From Arenicola marina (Eukaryota; Annelida; Polychaeta; Arenicolidae), in contig OZ025255.1 in NCBI GenBank assembly GCA_964019135.1, positions 3,534,001 to 3,598,000 of the forward strand: 64,000 nucleotides of DNA, written 5' to 3'. How positions within the stretch are numbered: position 1 is the stretch's first letter; each line of letters starts with the position of its first letter. Shown in pieces: positions 24,701 to 39,700 of the stretch. The position numbers were made by a program, and so were the translations under genes. The notes under the pieces were generated by a model. That model made no database searches. It worked only from the letters and a program-made list of their open reading frames with translations, and was not told the DNA's origin.

Positions 24701-27700
24701 CTGAACCCCTTCTCAGTCTGGTTGTAGCCAAGCAGCACGTGAAGGTGGCGTAACACAATGTTCTGAAAGACGCCAGAAGTCCAGGCGTAAGACCACAGAG
24801 GCCCAGGGCTGGTGGGACGGTGTCTGGACGGTCTGCGTGAGCATCGCGCCAAGACAGAGGCCCAGGGCTGGTGGGGCGGTGTCTGGACGGTTTGCGTGAG
24901 CATCGCGCTAAGACAGAGGTCCAGGGCTGGTGGGACGGTGTCTGGACGGTCTGCGTGAGCATCGCGCCAAGACAGAGGTCCATGGCTGGTGGGACGGTGT
25001 CTGGACGGTCTGCGTGAGCATCGCGCCAAGACAGAGATCCAGGGCTGGTGGGACGGTGTCTGGACGGTCTGCGTGAGCATCGCGCCAAGACAGAGGTCCA
25101 TGGTTGGTGGGACGGTGTCTGGACGGTCTGCGTGAGCATCGCGCCAAGACAGAGGTCCAGGGCTGGTGGGACGGTGTCTGGACGGTCTGCGTGAGCATCG
25201 TGCCAAGACAGAGGTCCATGGCTGGTGGGACGGTGTCTGGACGGTCTGCGTGAGCATCGCGCCAAGACAGAGGTCCAGGGCTGGTGGGACGGTGTCTGGA
25301 CGGTCTGCGTGAGCATCGCGCCAAGACAGAGGTCCATGGCTGGTGGGACGGTGTCTGGACGGTCTGCGTGAGCATCGCGCCAAGACAGAGATCCAGGGCT
25401 GGTGGGACGGTGTCTGGACGGTCTGCGTGAGCATCGCGCCAAGACAGAGGTCCATGGTTGGTGGGACGGTGTCTGGACGGTCTGCGTGAGCATCGCGCCA
25501 AGACAGAGGTCCAGGGCTGGTGGGACGGTGTCTGGACGGTCTGCGTGAACATCGCGCCAAGGCAGAGGTCCATGGCTGGTGGGACGGTTTCTGGACGGTC
25601 TGCGTGAGCATCGCGCCAAGACAGAGGTCCAGGGCTGGTGGGACGGTGTCTGGACGGTCTGCGTGAGCATCGCGCCAAGACAGAGGTCCATGGCTGGTGG
25701 GACGGTGTCTGGACGGTCTGCGTGAGCATCGCGCCAAGACAGAGGTCCAGGGCTGGTAGGACGGTGTCTGGACGGTCTGCGTGAGCATCGCGCCAAGACA
25801 GAGGTCCAGGGCTGGTGGGACGGTGTCTGGACGGTCTGCGTGAGCATCGCGCCAAGACAGAGGTCCAGGGCTGGTGGGGCGGTGTCTGGACGGTTTGCGT
25901 GAGCATCGCGCCAAGACAGAGGTCCAGGGCTGGTGAGGCGGTGTCTGGACGGTCTGCGTGAGCATCGCGCCAAGACAGAGATCCAGGGTTGGTGGGGCGG
26001 GGTCTGGACGGTCTGCGTGAGCATCGCGCCAAGACAGAGGTCCAGGGCTGGTGGGGCGGTGTCTGGACGGTCTGCGTGAGCATCGCGCCAAGACAGAGGT
26101 CCAGGGCTGGTGGGGCGGTGTCTGGACGGTTTGCGTGAGCATCGCGCTAAGACAGAGGTCCATGGCTGGTGGGGCGGTGTCTGGACGGTCTGCGTGAGCA
26201 TCGCGCCAAGACAGAGGTCCAGGGCTGGTGGGACGGTGTCTGGACGGTCTGCGTGAGCATCGCGCCAAGACAGAGGTCCAGAGCTGGTGGGACGGTGTCT
26301 GGACGGTCTGCGTGAGCATCGCGCCAAGACAGAGGTCCAGGGCTGGTGGGACGGTGTCTGGACAGTCTGCGTGAGCATCGCGCCAAGACAGAGGTCCAGG
26401 GCTGGTGGGACGGTGTCTGGACGGTCTGCGTGAGCATCGTGCCAAGACAGAGGTCCATGGCTGGTGGGACGGTGTCTGGACGGTCTGCGTGAGCATCGCG
26501 CCAAGACAGAGGTCCAGGGCTGGTGGGACGGTGTCTGGACGGTCTGCGTGAGCATCGCGCCAAGACAGAGGTCCATGGCTGGTGGGACGGTGTCTGGACG
26601 GTCTGCGTGAGCATCGCGCCAAGACAGAGATCCAGGGCTGGTGGGACGGTGTCTGGACGGTCTGCGTGAGCATCGCGCCAAGACAGAGGTCCATGGTTGG
26701 TGGGACGGTGTCTGGACGGTCTGCGTGAGCATCGCGCCAAGACAGAGGTCCAGGGCTGGTGGGACGGTGTCTGGACGGTCTGCGTGAACATCGCGCCAAG
26801 GCAGAGGTCCATGGCTGGTGGGACGGTTTCTGGACGGTCTGCGTGAGCATCGCGCCAAGACAGAGGTCCAGGGCTGGTGGGACGGTGTCTGGACGGTCTG
26901 CGTGAGCATCGCGCCAAGACAGAGGTCCATGGCTGGTGGGACGGTGTCTGGACGGTCTGCGTGAGCATCGCGCCAAGACAGAGGTCCAGGGCTGGTAGGA
27001 CGGTGTCTGGACGGTCTGCGTGAGCATCGCGCCAAGACAGAGGTCCAGGGCTGGTGGGACGGTGTCTGGACGGTCTGCGTGAGCATCGCGCCAAGACAGA
27101 GGTCCAGGGCTGGTGGGGCGGTGTCTGGACGGTTTGCGTGAGCATCGCGCCAAGACAGAGGTCCAGGGCTGGTGAGGCGGTGTCTGGACGGTCTGCGTGA
27201 GCATCGCGCCAAGACAGAGATCCAGGGTTGGTGGGGCGGGGTCTGGACGGTCTGCGTGAGCATCGCGCCAAGACAGAGGTCCAGGGCTGGTGGGGCGGTG
27301 TCTGGACGGTTTGCGTGAGCATCGCGCTAAGACAGAGGTCCATGGCTGGTGGGGCGGTGTCTGGACGGTCTGCGTGAGCATCGCGCCAAGACAGAGGTCC
27401 ATGGCTGGTGGGGCGGTGTCTGGACGGTCTGCGTGAGCATCGCGCCAAGACAGAGGTCCAGGGCTGGTGGGACGCTGTTTGGACGGTCTGCGTGAGCATC
27501 GCGCCAAGACAGAGGTCCATGGCTGGTGGGATGGTGTCTGGACGGTCTGCGTGAGCATCGCGCCAAGACAGAGGTCCATGGCTGGTGGGGCGGTGTCTGG
27601 ACGGTCTGCGTGAGCATCGCGCCAAGACAGAGGTCCAGGGCTGGTGGGACGGTGTCTGGACGGTCTGCGTGAGCATCGCGCCAAGACAGAGGTCCAGGGC

Positions 27701-30700
27701 TGGTGGGACGGTGTCTGGACGGTCTGCGTGAGCATCGCGCCAAGACAGAGGTCCAGGGCTGGTGGGACGGTGTCTGGACGGTCTGCGTGAGCATCGCGCC
27801 AAGACAGAGGTCCAGGGCTGGTGGGGCGGTGTCTGGACGGTCTGCGTGAGCATCGCGCCAAGACAGAGATCCAGGGCTGGTGGGGCGGTGTCTGGACGGT
27901 CTGCGTGAGCATCGCGCCAAGACAGAGGTCCAGGGCTGGTGGGACGGTGTCTGGACGGTCTGCGTGAGCATCGCGCCAAGACAGAGGTCCAGGGCTGGTG
28001 GGACGGTGTCTAGACGGTCTGCGTGAGCATCGCGCCAAGACAGAGGTCCATGGCTGGTGGGACGGTGTCTGGACGGTCTGCGTGAGCATCGCGCCAAGAC
28101 AGAGGTCCAGGGCTGGTGGGACGGTGTCTGGACGGTCTGCGTGAGCATCGCGCCAAGACAGAGGTCCAGGGCTGGTGGGACGGTGTCTGGACGGTCTGCG
28201 TGAGCATCGCGCCAAGACAGAGGTCCAGTGCTGGTGGGACGGTGTCTGGACGGTCTGCGTGAGCATCGCGCCAAGACAGAGGTTCAGGGCTGGTGGGACG
28301 GTGTCTGGACGGTCTGCGTGAGCATCGCGCCAAGACAGAGGTTCAGGGCTGGTGGGACGGTGTCTGGACGGTCTGCGTAAGCATCGCGCCAAGACAGAGG
28401 TCCAGGGCTGGTGGGACGGTGTCTGGACGGTCTGCGTGAGCATTGCGCCAAGACAGAGGTCCAGGGCTGGTGGGGCGGTGTCTGGACGGTCTGCGTGAGC
28501 ATCGCGCCAAGGCAGAGATCCAGGGCTGGTGGGACGGTGTCTGGACGGTCTGTGTGAGCATCGCGTCAAGACAGAGGTCCAGGGCTGGTGGGACGGTGTC
28601 TGGACGGTCTGCGTGAGCATCGCTCCAAGACAGAGGTCCAGGGCTGGTGGGACGGTGTCTGGACGGTCTGCGTGAGCATCGCGCCAAGACAGAGGTCCAG
28701 GGCTGGTGGGACGGTGTCTGGACGGTCTGCGTGAGCATCGCGCCAAGACAGAGGTCCAGGGCTGGTGGGACGGTGTCTGGACGGTCTGCGTGAGCATCCC
28801 GTCAAGACAGAGGTCCAGGGCTGGTGGGGCGGTGTCTGGACGGTCTGCGTGAGCATCGCGCCAAGACAGAGGTTCAGGGCTGGTGGGACGGTGTCTGGAC
28901 AGTCTGCGTGAGCATCGCGCCAAGACAGAGGTCCATGGCTGGTGGGACGGTGTCTGGACGGTCTGCGTGAGCATCGCGACAAGACAGAGGTCCAGGGCTG
29001 GTGGGACGGTGTCTGGACGGTCTGCGTGAGCATCGCGCCAAGACAGAGGTCCATGGCTGGTGGGGCGGTGTCTGGACGGTCTGCGTGAGCATCGCGCCAA
29101 GACAGAGGTCCAGGGCTGGTGGGACGGTGTCTGGACGGTCTGCGTGAGCATCGCGCCAAGACAGGTCTCCAGGCTGCACGGTCGATATGTGACCCCTTTA
29201 CAACCTCCATTATACATGTATATCCCAATTATAACTTCAAATGGAACAATTTAACAAGTTGATGACATTGAGTTTAATTGTGAAGCGTCGACCAGGTTAC
29301 CAGCCTACCTGAGCCTTGAACGTGTTCCGGTCATCATTCACTTTGTCCTGATCGCTTCGCACCATGAACTGCAAGCACAGAGAGGTTGTAACTACGCCAC
29401 ACCCTAGAACCTAACAATATCATAGCAAGTCCAGAAAATCTACCGTAGTTTCGAAGGACACTTTGACAAAACACTTTTGGAAGACACGCCATGGTTTTCA
29501 AGGCTCGCCATGGTTTGTGAGGCCGGTCATGGCTTGTGAGGCTGGCCCTGGTTTGTGAGGCTTGTCATGGTTTGTGAGGTTGGCCATGGTTTGTGAGGCT
29601 GGCCATGGTTTGTAGGGCTGGTCACGGTTTGTGAGGCTGGCCATGGTTTGTAAGGCTGGCCATGGTTTGTGAGGCTGGCCATGGTTTGTAAGGCTGGCCA
29701 TGGTTTGTGAGGCTGGCCATGGTTTGTAAGGCTCGCCATGGTTTGTCAGGCTGGCCATGGTTTGTAAGGCTGGCCATGGTTTGTCACGCTGGCAGCGGTT
29801 TGTCAGGCTCGCCATGGTCTGGCCGCTGCGGGTTGAGATGTTGACTGACCTTCATGAGGAGGGTGACGAGGTGGTGCAGCGTCTCGCGGTCCACGCCCTC
29901 CAGGTCCATGGCGCGCTGCAGCAGGGCGGCGAAGTTACTCTCCTGGTCGGTGTACTCGCGGAGGTGACCCCCTGCGGACATAACCAACAACAGACAGACA
30001 CAGTCAACACGGCCCCCACCTCACTGACCAGCCGATCGGTCTTTATAGTGGTATAATCGCCATCTAACTGGTCGGCTCAGTGTGTGTGACCAATTCTCAC
30101 TACTGAATCCAGAAAGACGACTACCATGGGGTCTACTTGTACAAGGCAACATGTGGTTGCTGAAGATGGACACTGACCTGGTAACATGTAGTTGCTGAAG
30201 ATGGACACTGACCTGGGAATATGTAGTCGCTGAAGATGGACACTGACCTGGGAACATGTAGTTGCTGAAGATGGACACTGACCTGGTAACATGTAGTTGC
30301 TGAAGATGGACACTGACCTGGGAATATGTAGTCGCTGAAGATGGACACTGACCTGGGAACATGTAGTTGCTGAAGATGGACACTGACCTGGGAACATGTA
30401 GTTGCTGAAGATGGACACTGACCTGGGAACATGTAGTTGCTGAAGATGGACACTGACCTGGGAACATGTAGTTGCTGAACATGGACACTGACCTGGGAAC
30501 ATGTTGTTGCTGAAGATGGACACTGACCTGGGAACATGTAGTTGCTGAAGACGGACACTGACCTGGGAACATGTAGTTGCTGAAGATGGACACTGACCTG
30601 GTAACATGTAGTTGCTGAAGATGGACACTGACCTGGGAATATGTAGTCGCTGAAGATGGACACTGACCTGGGAACATGTAGTTGCTGAAGATGGACACTG

Positions 30701-33700
30701 ACCTGGTAACATGTAGTTGCTGAAGATGGACACTGACCTGGGAATATGTAGTCGCTGAAGATGGACACTGACCTGGGAACATGTAGTTGCTGAAGATGGA
30801 CACTGACCTGGGAACATGTAGTTGCTGAAGATGGACACTGACCTGGGAACATGTAGTTGCTGAAGATGGACACTGACCTGGGAACATGTAGTTGCTGAAT
30901 ATGGACACTGACCTGGGAACATGTAGTTGCTGAAAATGGACACTGACCTGGGAACATGTAGTTGCTGAAGATGGACACTGACCTGGGAACATGTAGTTGC
31001 TGAAGATGGACACTGACCTGGGAACATGTAGTTGCTGAAGATGGACACTGACCTGGGAACATGTAGTTGCTGAAGATGGACACTGACCTGGGAACATGTA
31101 GTTGCTGAAGACGGACACTGACCTGGGAACATGTAGTTGCTGAAGATGGACGCTGACCTGGAAACATGTAGTTGCTGAAGATGGACACTGACCTGGGAAT
31201 ATGTAGTCGCTGAAGATGGACACTGACCTGGGAACATGTAGTTGCTGAAGATGGACACTGACCTGGGAACATGTAGTTGCTGAAGATGGACACTGACCTG
31301 GGAACATGTAGTTGTTGAAGATGGACACTGACCTGGGAACATGTAGTTGCTGAATATGGACACTGACCTGGGAACCTGTAGTTGCTGAAAATGGACACTG
31401 ACCTGGGAACATGTAGTTGCTGAAGATGGACACTGACCTGGGAACATGTAATTGCTGAAGATGGACACTGACCTGGGAACATGTAGTTGCTGAAGATGGA
31501 CACTGACCTGGGAACATGTAGTTGCTGAAGACGGACACTGACCTGGGAGCATGTAGTTGCTGAATATGGACACTGACCTGGGAACATGTAGTTGCTGAAA
31601 ATGGACACTGACCTGGGAACATGTAGTTGCTGAAGATGGACACTGACCTGGGAACATGTAGTTGCTGAAGATGGACACTGACCTGGGAACATGTAGTTGC
31701 TGAAGATGGACACTGACCTGGGAACATGTAGTTGCTGAAGATGGACACTGACCTGGGAACATGTAGTTGCTGAAGACGGACACTGACCTGGGAACATGTA
31801 GTTGCTGAAGATGGACGCTGACCTGGAAACATGTAGTTGCTGAAGATGGACACTGACCTGGGAATATGTAGTCGCTGAAGATGGACACTGACCTGGGAAC
31901 ATGTAGTTGCTGAAGATGGACACTGACCTGGGAACATGTAGTTGCTGAAGATGGACACTGACCTGGGAACATGTAGTTGTTGAAGATGGACACTGACCTG
32001 GGAACATGTAGTTGCTGAATATGGACACTGACCTGGGAACATGTAGTTGCTGAAAATGGACACTGACCTGGGAACATGTAGTTGCTGAAGATGGACACTG
32101 ACCTGGGAACATGTAATTGCTGAAGATGGACACTGACCTGGGAACATGTAGTTGCTGAAGATGGACACTGACCTGGGAACATGTAGTTGCTGAAGACGGA
32201 CACTGACCTGGGAGCATGTAGTTGCTGAAGATGGACACTGACCTGGGAACATGTAGTTGCTGAAGACGGACACTGACCTGGGAACATGTAGTTGCTGAAG
32301 ATGGACACTGACCTGGGAACATGTAGTTGCTGAAGATGGACACTGACCTGGGAACATGTAGTTGCTGAAGATGGACACTGACCTGGGAACATGTAGTTGC
32401 TGAAGATGGACACTGACCTGGGAACATGTAGTTGCTGAAGATGGACACTGACCTGGGAACATGTAGTTGCTGAAAATGGACACTGACCTGGGAACATGTA
32501 GTTGCTGAAGATGGACACTGACCTGGGAACATGTAGTTGCTGAAGATGGACACTGACCTGGGAACATGTAGTTGCTGAAGATGGACACTGACCTGGGAAC
32601 ATGTAGTTGCTGAAGATGGACACTGACCTGGGAACATGTAGTTGCTGAAGATGGACACTGACCTGGGAACATGTAGTTGCTGAAGATGGACACTGACCTG
32701 GGAACATGTAGTTGCTGAAGATGGACACTGACCTGGGAACATGTAGTTGCTGAAGATGGACACTGACCTGGGAACATGTAGTTGCTGAAGATGGACATGC
32801 CGAAGCGGGAACCCCGGCTCCTGAACTGTGGCGCCGACTGTTGGCGAGTGTACGGCGACTTGTCCTTTTCTGCAAGGTCAACAGGGAACCGGCGTCAACC
32901 TCAGTAATGGGCCAGGACAGGGGGGGCAGGGGGGGGGGCACGGCTAGGTTAGAACTCTGGGTAGGGGGGGGGGGCACGGCTAGGCTAGAGCTTGGGCTGG
33001 GCTGGGCTAGAGCTTGGGCTAGGCTAGAGCTTGGGCTGGGCTGGGCTAGAGCTTGGGCTAGGCTAGAGCTTGGGCTAGGCTAGAGTTTGGGCTAGGCTAG
33101 AGCTTGGGCTAGGCTAGAGTTTGGGCTAGGCTAGAGCTTGGGCAAGGCGGGGAAACGGCTAGGCTAGAACTTGAGTTAAGCGGGGGAACGGCTAGGCTAG
33201 AACGTGGGCTAGGCCGGGGCATGGCTCAGCTACAACTTGGGCTTGGCCGGGGCATGGCTCAGCTACAACTTGGGCTAGGCCGGGGCATGGCTCAGCTACA
33301 ACGTGGGCTAGGCCGGGGCATGGCTCAGCTACAACGTGGGCTAGGCCGGGGCATGGCTCAGCTACAACTTGGGCTTGGCCGGGGTACGGCTAGGCTAGCA
33401 TTTGGGCTAGGCGGGAGCACGGCTAGGCTAGACCTTGAGCTAGGCTGGGGGAACGGCTAGGCTAGAACTTGAGCTAGGCGAGGGCGTGGCTAGGCTAGAC
33501 CTTGAGCTAGGCTAGGGGTACGGCTAAGCTAGAGCTTCGGCCAGACGCGGGCACGGCTAGGCTAGAAATTGGGCTAGAAGGGAGAATACGTTGACAGAAA
33601 TAATTTCTCTACTAACCTACATCTCTCTGCTCTATACAACGCCACGAGCCTCGTTCACGTATATTGAATAAAATAACAACGTATTACACTGACTGTATTC

Positions 33701-36700
33701 ACACAACCTCTAGATTACATCGCAAACTGGTTAGGCCTGAGGCCGTGTCGAATGTAAAGGGAGCGGGAGACCAGTGCTAGCTGTGAGGGGAGCGGAGGAT
33801 CAGTGCTAGCTGTGAGGGGAGCGGGGGATCAGTGCTAGCTGTGAGGGGAGCGGGGGATCAGTGTTAGCTGTGAGGGGAGCGGGGGATCAGTGCTAGCTGT
33901 GAGGGGAGCGGGAGATCAGTGCTAGCTGTGAGGGGAGCGGGGGATCAGTGTTAGCTGTGAGGGGAGCGGGGGATCAGTGTCAGCTGTGAGGGGAGCGGGA
34001 GATCAGTGCTAGCTGTGAGGGGAGCGGGGGATCAGTGCTAGCTGTGAGGGGAGCGGGGGATCAGTGTCAGCTGAGAGGGGAGCGGGGGATCAGTGTCAGC
34101 TGAGAGGGGAGCGGGGGATCAGTGCTAGCTGTGAGGGGAGCGGGGGATCAGTGCTAGCTGTGAGGGGAGCGGGGGATCAGTGTCAGCTGAGAGGGGAGCG
34201 GGGGATCAGTGTTAGCTGTGAGGGGAGCGGGGGATCAGTGTCAGCTGTGAGGGGAGCGGGAGATCAGTGCTAGCTGTGAGGGGAGCGGGGGATCAGTGCT
34301 AGCTGTGAGGGGAGCGGGGGATCAGTGTCAGCTGAGAGGGGAGCGGGGGATCAGTGTCAGCTGAGAGGGGAGCGGGGGATCAGTGCTAGCTGTGAGGGGA
34401 GCGGGGGATCAGTGCTAGCTGTGAGGGGAGCGGGGGATCAGTGCTAGCTGTGAGGGGAGCGGGGGATCAGTGTTGGCTGTGAGAGGAGCGGGAGATCAGT
34501 GCTAGCTGTGAGGGGAGCGGGGGATCAATGTTAGCTGTGAGGGGAGCGGGGGATCAGTGTCAGCTGTGAGGGGAGCGGGAGATCAGTGCTAGCTGTGAGG
34601 GGAGCGGGGGATCAGTGCTAGCTGTGAGGGGAGCGGGGGATCAGTGTCAGCTGAGAGGGGAGCGGGGGATCAGTGTCAGCTGAGAGGGGAGCGGGGGATC
34701 AGTGCTAGCTGAGAGGGGAGCGGGGGATCAGTGCTAGCTGAGAGGGGAGCGGGAGATCAGTGCTAGCTGTGAGGGGAGCGGGGGATCAGTGCTAGCTGTG
34801 AGGGGAGCGGGGGATCAGTGTCAGCTAAGAGGGGAGCGGGGGATCAGTGCTAGCTGTGAGGGGAGTGGGGGATCAGTCTCAGCTGAGAGGAGAGCGGGGG
34901 ATCATTGCTAGCTGTGAGGGGAGCGAGGGATCAGTGTCAGCCGTGAGGGAAGCGGGGGATCACTGTCAGCTGTGAGGGGAGCGAGGGATCAGTGTCAGCT
35001 GTGAGGGGAGCGAGGGATCAGTGCTAGCTGTGAGGGGAGCGGGGGATCAGTGTCAGCTGAGAGGGGAGCGGGGGATCAGTGCTAGCTGTGAGGGAAGCGG
35101 GGGATCAGTCTCAGCTGAGAGGAGAGCGGGGGATCATTGCTAGCTGTGAGGGGAGCGAGGGATCAGTGTCAGCCGTGAGGGAAGCGGGGGATCACTGTCA
35201 GCTGTGAGGGGAGCGAGGGATCAGTGTCAGCTGTGAGGGGCGCGAGGGATCAGTGTTAGCTGTGAGGGGAGCGGGGATCAGTGTCACCTGTGAGGGGAGC
35301 GGGGGATCAGTGTCAGCTGAGAGGGGAGCGGGGGATCACTGTCAGCTGAGAGGGGAGTGGGGGATCAGTGTCAGCAGTGAGGGGAGCGAGGGATCAGTGT
35401 CAGCTGTGAGGGGAGCGGGGGATCAGTGTCAGCCGTGAGGGGAGCGGGGGATCAGTGTCAGCTGTGTGGGGAGCGAGGGATCACCACCCCCCCCCTAACT
35501 ATCACTAGTGCGCATTGTGACTTCCACTGGACGCCTATTCTACACCACGGACAGACACACCGGTCACTATAGTAACACTGACTACTGACCACCCTCACAG
35601 ACCACTCACACAACACTTCCGCAGCTAGCGGTTAGTCTACAATTCTGGGCGATAACGAGGAATTTATGGCATCAAATTACGGAAATAACAAATAACGAAA
35701 ACACAAAATGACATAAAGCTGGCTGAGATAGGCTTGCCACATCAAGACGACACAACAGTATAACCAGCATTACTGCATTAGTGGTGAGACGGAGAGGGGC
35801 AGGGTGGTGGGGAGGGTGTCGGCGTGAGGTCTACGTGGGGACTAACAGTTACAGCTAATATCTCCCAACATCAACATACTTTGGCCTTTCTCCATAAACT
35901 CTAGAAGGGTTAAAGAAACACAAAGTGGCAGCATTGGATGATGTGGCAACAATAATGGAACAGATGATTGTATCGTTAAGGTCGCAGATATTCTGGTAGT
36001 CATTACAATCAGACATGAATGCAGGTAGTTCACTTCTATCAAGGATGTGAACAGCCGTGTCACTGTCCCATGCCACACAGGATGTGAACAGCCGTGTCAC
36101 TGTACCGTGCCACACAGGATGTGAACAGCCGTGTCACTGTACCGTGTCACACAGGATGTGAACAGCCGTGTCACTGTCCCATGCCACACAGGATGTGAAC
36201 AGCCGTGTCACTGTACCGTGCCACACAGGATGTGAACAGCCGTGTCACTGTACCGTGCCACACAGGATGTGAACAGCCGTGTCACTGTCCCATGCCACAC
36301 AGGATGTGAACAGCCGTGTCACTGTACCGTGTCACACAGGATGTGAACAGCCGTGTCACTGTACCGTGCCACACAAGATGTGAACAGCCGTGTCACTGTA
36401 CCGTGCCACACAGGATGTGAACAGCCGTGTCACTGTCCCATGCCACACAGGATGTGAACAGCCGTGTCACTGTACCGTGTCACACAGGATGTGAACAGCC
36501 GTGTCACTGTACCGTGCCACACAGGATGTGAACAGCCGTGTCACTGTACCGTGCCACACAGGATGTGAACAGCCGTGTCACTGTACCGTGCCACACAGGA
36601 TGTGAACAGCCGTGTCACTGTACCGTGCCACACAGGATGTGAACAGCCGTGTCACTGTACCGTGCCACACAGGATGTGAACAGCCGTGTCACTGTACCGT

Positions 36701-39700
36701 GCCACACAGGATGTGAACAGCCGTGTCACTGTCCCATGCCACACAGGATGTGAACAGCCGTGTCACTGTACCGTGTCACACAGGATGTGAACAGCCGTGT
36801 CACTGTACCGTGCCACACAGGATGTGAACAGCCGTGTCACTGTACCGTGCCACACAGGATGTGAACAGCCGTGTCACTGTCCCATGCCACACAGGATGTG
36901 AACAGCCGTGTCACTGTACCGTGCCACACAGGATGTGAACAGCCGTGTCACTGTCCGTGCCACACAGGATGTGAACAGCCGTGTCACTGTACCGTGTCAC
37001 ACAGGATGTGAACAGCCGTGTCACTGTACCGTGTCACACAGGATGTGAACAGCCGTGTCACTGTACCGTGCCACACAGGATGTGAACAGCCGTGTCACTG
37101 TACCGTGCCACACAGGATGTGAACAGCCGTGTCACTGTACCGTGCCACACAGGATGTGAACAGCCGTGTCACTGTACCGTGCCACACAGGATGTGAACAG
37201 CCGTGTCACTGTCCCATGCCACACAGGATGTGAACAGCCGTGTCACTGTACCGTGTCACACAGGATGTGAACAGCCGTGTCACTGTACCGTGCCACACAG
37301 GATGTGAACAGCCGTGTCACTGTACCGTGCCACACAGGATGTGAACAGCCGTGTCACTGTCCCATGCCACACAGGATGTGAACAGCCGTGTCACTGTACC
37401 GTGCCACACAGGATGTGAACAGCCGTGTCACTGTCCGTGCCACACAGGATGTGAACAGCCGTGTCACTGTACCGTGTCACACAGGATGTGAACAGCCGTG
37501 TCACTGTACCGTGCCACACAGGATGTGAACAGCCGTGTCACTGTACCGTGCCACACAGGATGTGAACAGCCGTGTCACTGTACCGTGCCACACAGGATGT
37601 GAACAGCCGTGTCACTGTACCGTGCCACACAGGATGTGAACAGCCGTGTCACTGTACCGTGCCACACAGGATGTGAACAGCCGTGTCACTGTACCGTGCC
37701 ACACAGGATGTGAACAGCCGTGTCACTGTACCGTGCCACACAGGATGTGAACAGCCGTGTCACTGTACCGTGCCACACAGGATGTGAACAGCCGTGTCAC
37801 TGTACCGTGCCACACAGGATGTGAACAGCCGTGTCACTGTACCGTGCCACACAGGATGTGAACAGCCGTGTCACTGTCCCATGCCACACAGGATGTGAAC
37901 AGCCGTGTCACTGTACCGTGTCACACAGGATGTGAACAGCCGTGTCACTGTACCGTGCCACACAGGATGTGAACAGCCGTGTCACTGTACCGTGCCACAC
38001 AGGATGTGAACAGCCGTGTCACTGTACCGTGCCACACAGGATGTGAACAGCCGTGTCACTGTACCGTGCCACACAGGATGTGAACAGCCGTGTCACTGTA
38101 CCGTGCCACACAGGATGTGAACAGCCGTGTCACTGTACCGTGCCACACAGGATGTGAACAGCCGTGTCACTGTACCGTGCCACACAGGATGTGAACAGCC
38201 GTGTCACTGTACCGTGCCACACAGGATGTGAACAGCCGTGTCACTGTACCGTGCCACACAGGATGTGAACAGCCGTGTCACTGTACCGTGCCACACAGGA
38301 TGTGAACAGCCGTGTCACTGTACCGTGCCACACAGGATGTGAACAGCCGTGTCACTGTACCGTGCCACACACACCCTTGGGCTTTCACTATATTCAAGTT
38401 CAAGATATATGTGGTTATGTCAGCTTACTACGCTTTATTTTAAAATTAGAAATAAATGGAGATTGTATTTGAAGGCTGAGGTTGACAAGCAGTTGACAAG
38501 AACCTAGAATGAAGCCATACCAGAGGCCTATTTCACTACATAGTTTAACCGGCGATCATTTACATGGTAACTTTAGTAGACTTAGCCCCGTCGTTGGCTA
38601 AACTACGTTTGTGAAATGCACGCCAGGAGCACAGACACGGTAAGAGAGGAGGCCCTGGCAGCGGCAGGCAACCACAGGGACTAGACCAAACTAGTCACAG
38701 AGCCAGCAACTTAATGTTCATTCAGGATTCACCTAAAATCACCCTTGGCGAGCTGTGGGTGGGGGGGGGGGTGCAGTGTCTTGGTGAGGAGGTGCATGGG
38801 GACGGAGGCGGCACTCACCCTTGGCGAGCTGTGGGTGGGGCAGTGTCTTGGTGAGGAGGTGCATGGGGACGGAGGCGGCACTCACCCTTGGCGAGCTGTG
38901 GGTGGGGGGGGGGGGGCTGCAGTGTCTTGGTGAGGAGGTGCATGGGGACGGAGGCGGCACTCACCCTTGGCGAGCTGTGGGTGGGGCAGTGTCTTGGTGA
39001 GGAGGTGCATGGGGACGGAGGCGGCACTCACCCTTGGCGAGCTGTGGGTGGGGCAGTGTCTTGGTGAGGAGGTGCATGGGGACGGAGGCGGCACTCACCC
39101 TTGGCGAGCTGTGGGTGGGGGGGGGGGGGGCTGCAGTGTCTTGGTGAGGAGGTGCATGGGGACGGAGGCGGCACTCACCCTTGGCGAGCTGTGGGTGGGG
39201 CAGTGTCTTGGTGAGGAGGTGCATGGGGACGGAGGCGGCACTCACCCTTGGCGAGCTGTGGGTGGGGCAGTGTCTTGGTGAGGAGGTGCATGGGGACGGA
39301 GGCGGCACTCACCCTTGGCGAGCTGTGGGTGGGGCAGTGTCTTGGTGAGGAGGTGCATGGGGACGGAGGCGGCACTCACCCTTGGCGAGCTGTGGGTGGG
39401 GCAGTGTCTTGGTGAGGAGGTGCATGGGGACGGAGGCGGCACTCACCCTTGGCGAGCTGTGGGTGGGGCAGTGTCTTGGTGAGGAGGTGCATGGGGACGG
39501 AGGCGGCACTCACCTTGGCGAGCTGTGGGTGGGGCAGTGTCTTGGTGAGGAGGTGCATGGGGACGGAGGCGGCACTCACCCTTGGCGAGCTGTGGGTGGG
39601 GCAGTGTCTTGGTGAGGAGGTGCATGGGGACGGAGGCGGCACTCACCCTTGGCGAGCTGTGGGTGGGGCAGTGTCTTGGTGAGGAGGTGCATGGGGACGG

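Noticed and set aside
24652-29217. Open minus-strand frames of 1,521 and 860 codons in the 59-bp array
   Set aside because: Period 59 cycles all three frames through the same stop-free unit; no conserved domain, and the true exon w21 lies at the left end in another context.
30021-32977. Three overlapping 876 to 966 codon frames
   Set aside because: All frames of a stop-free 35-bp unit; only 32768-32869 is exon, by phase with w17 and w19.
36036-38370. CRISPR-like regular array
   Set aside because: No unique spacers between repeats; adjacent identical units are a minisatellite, and the context is a eukaryotic intron.
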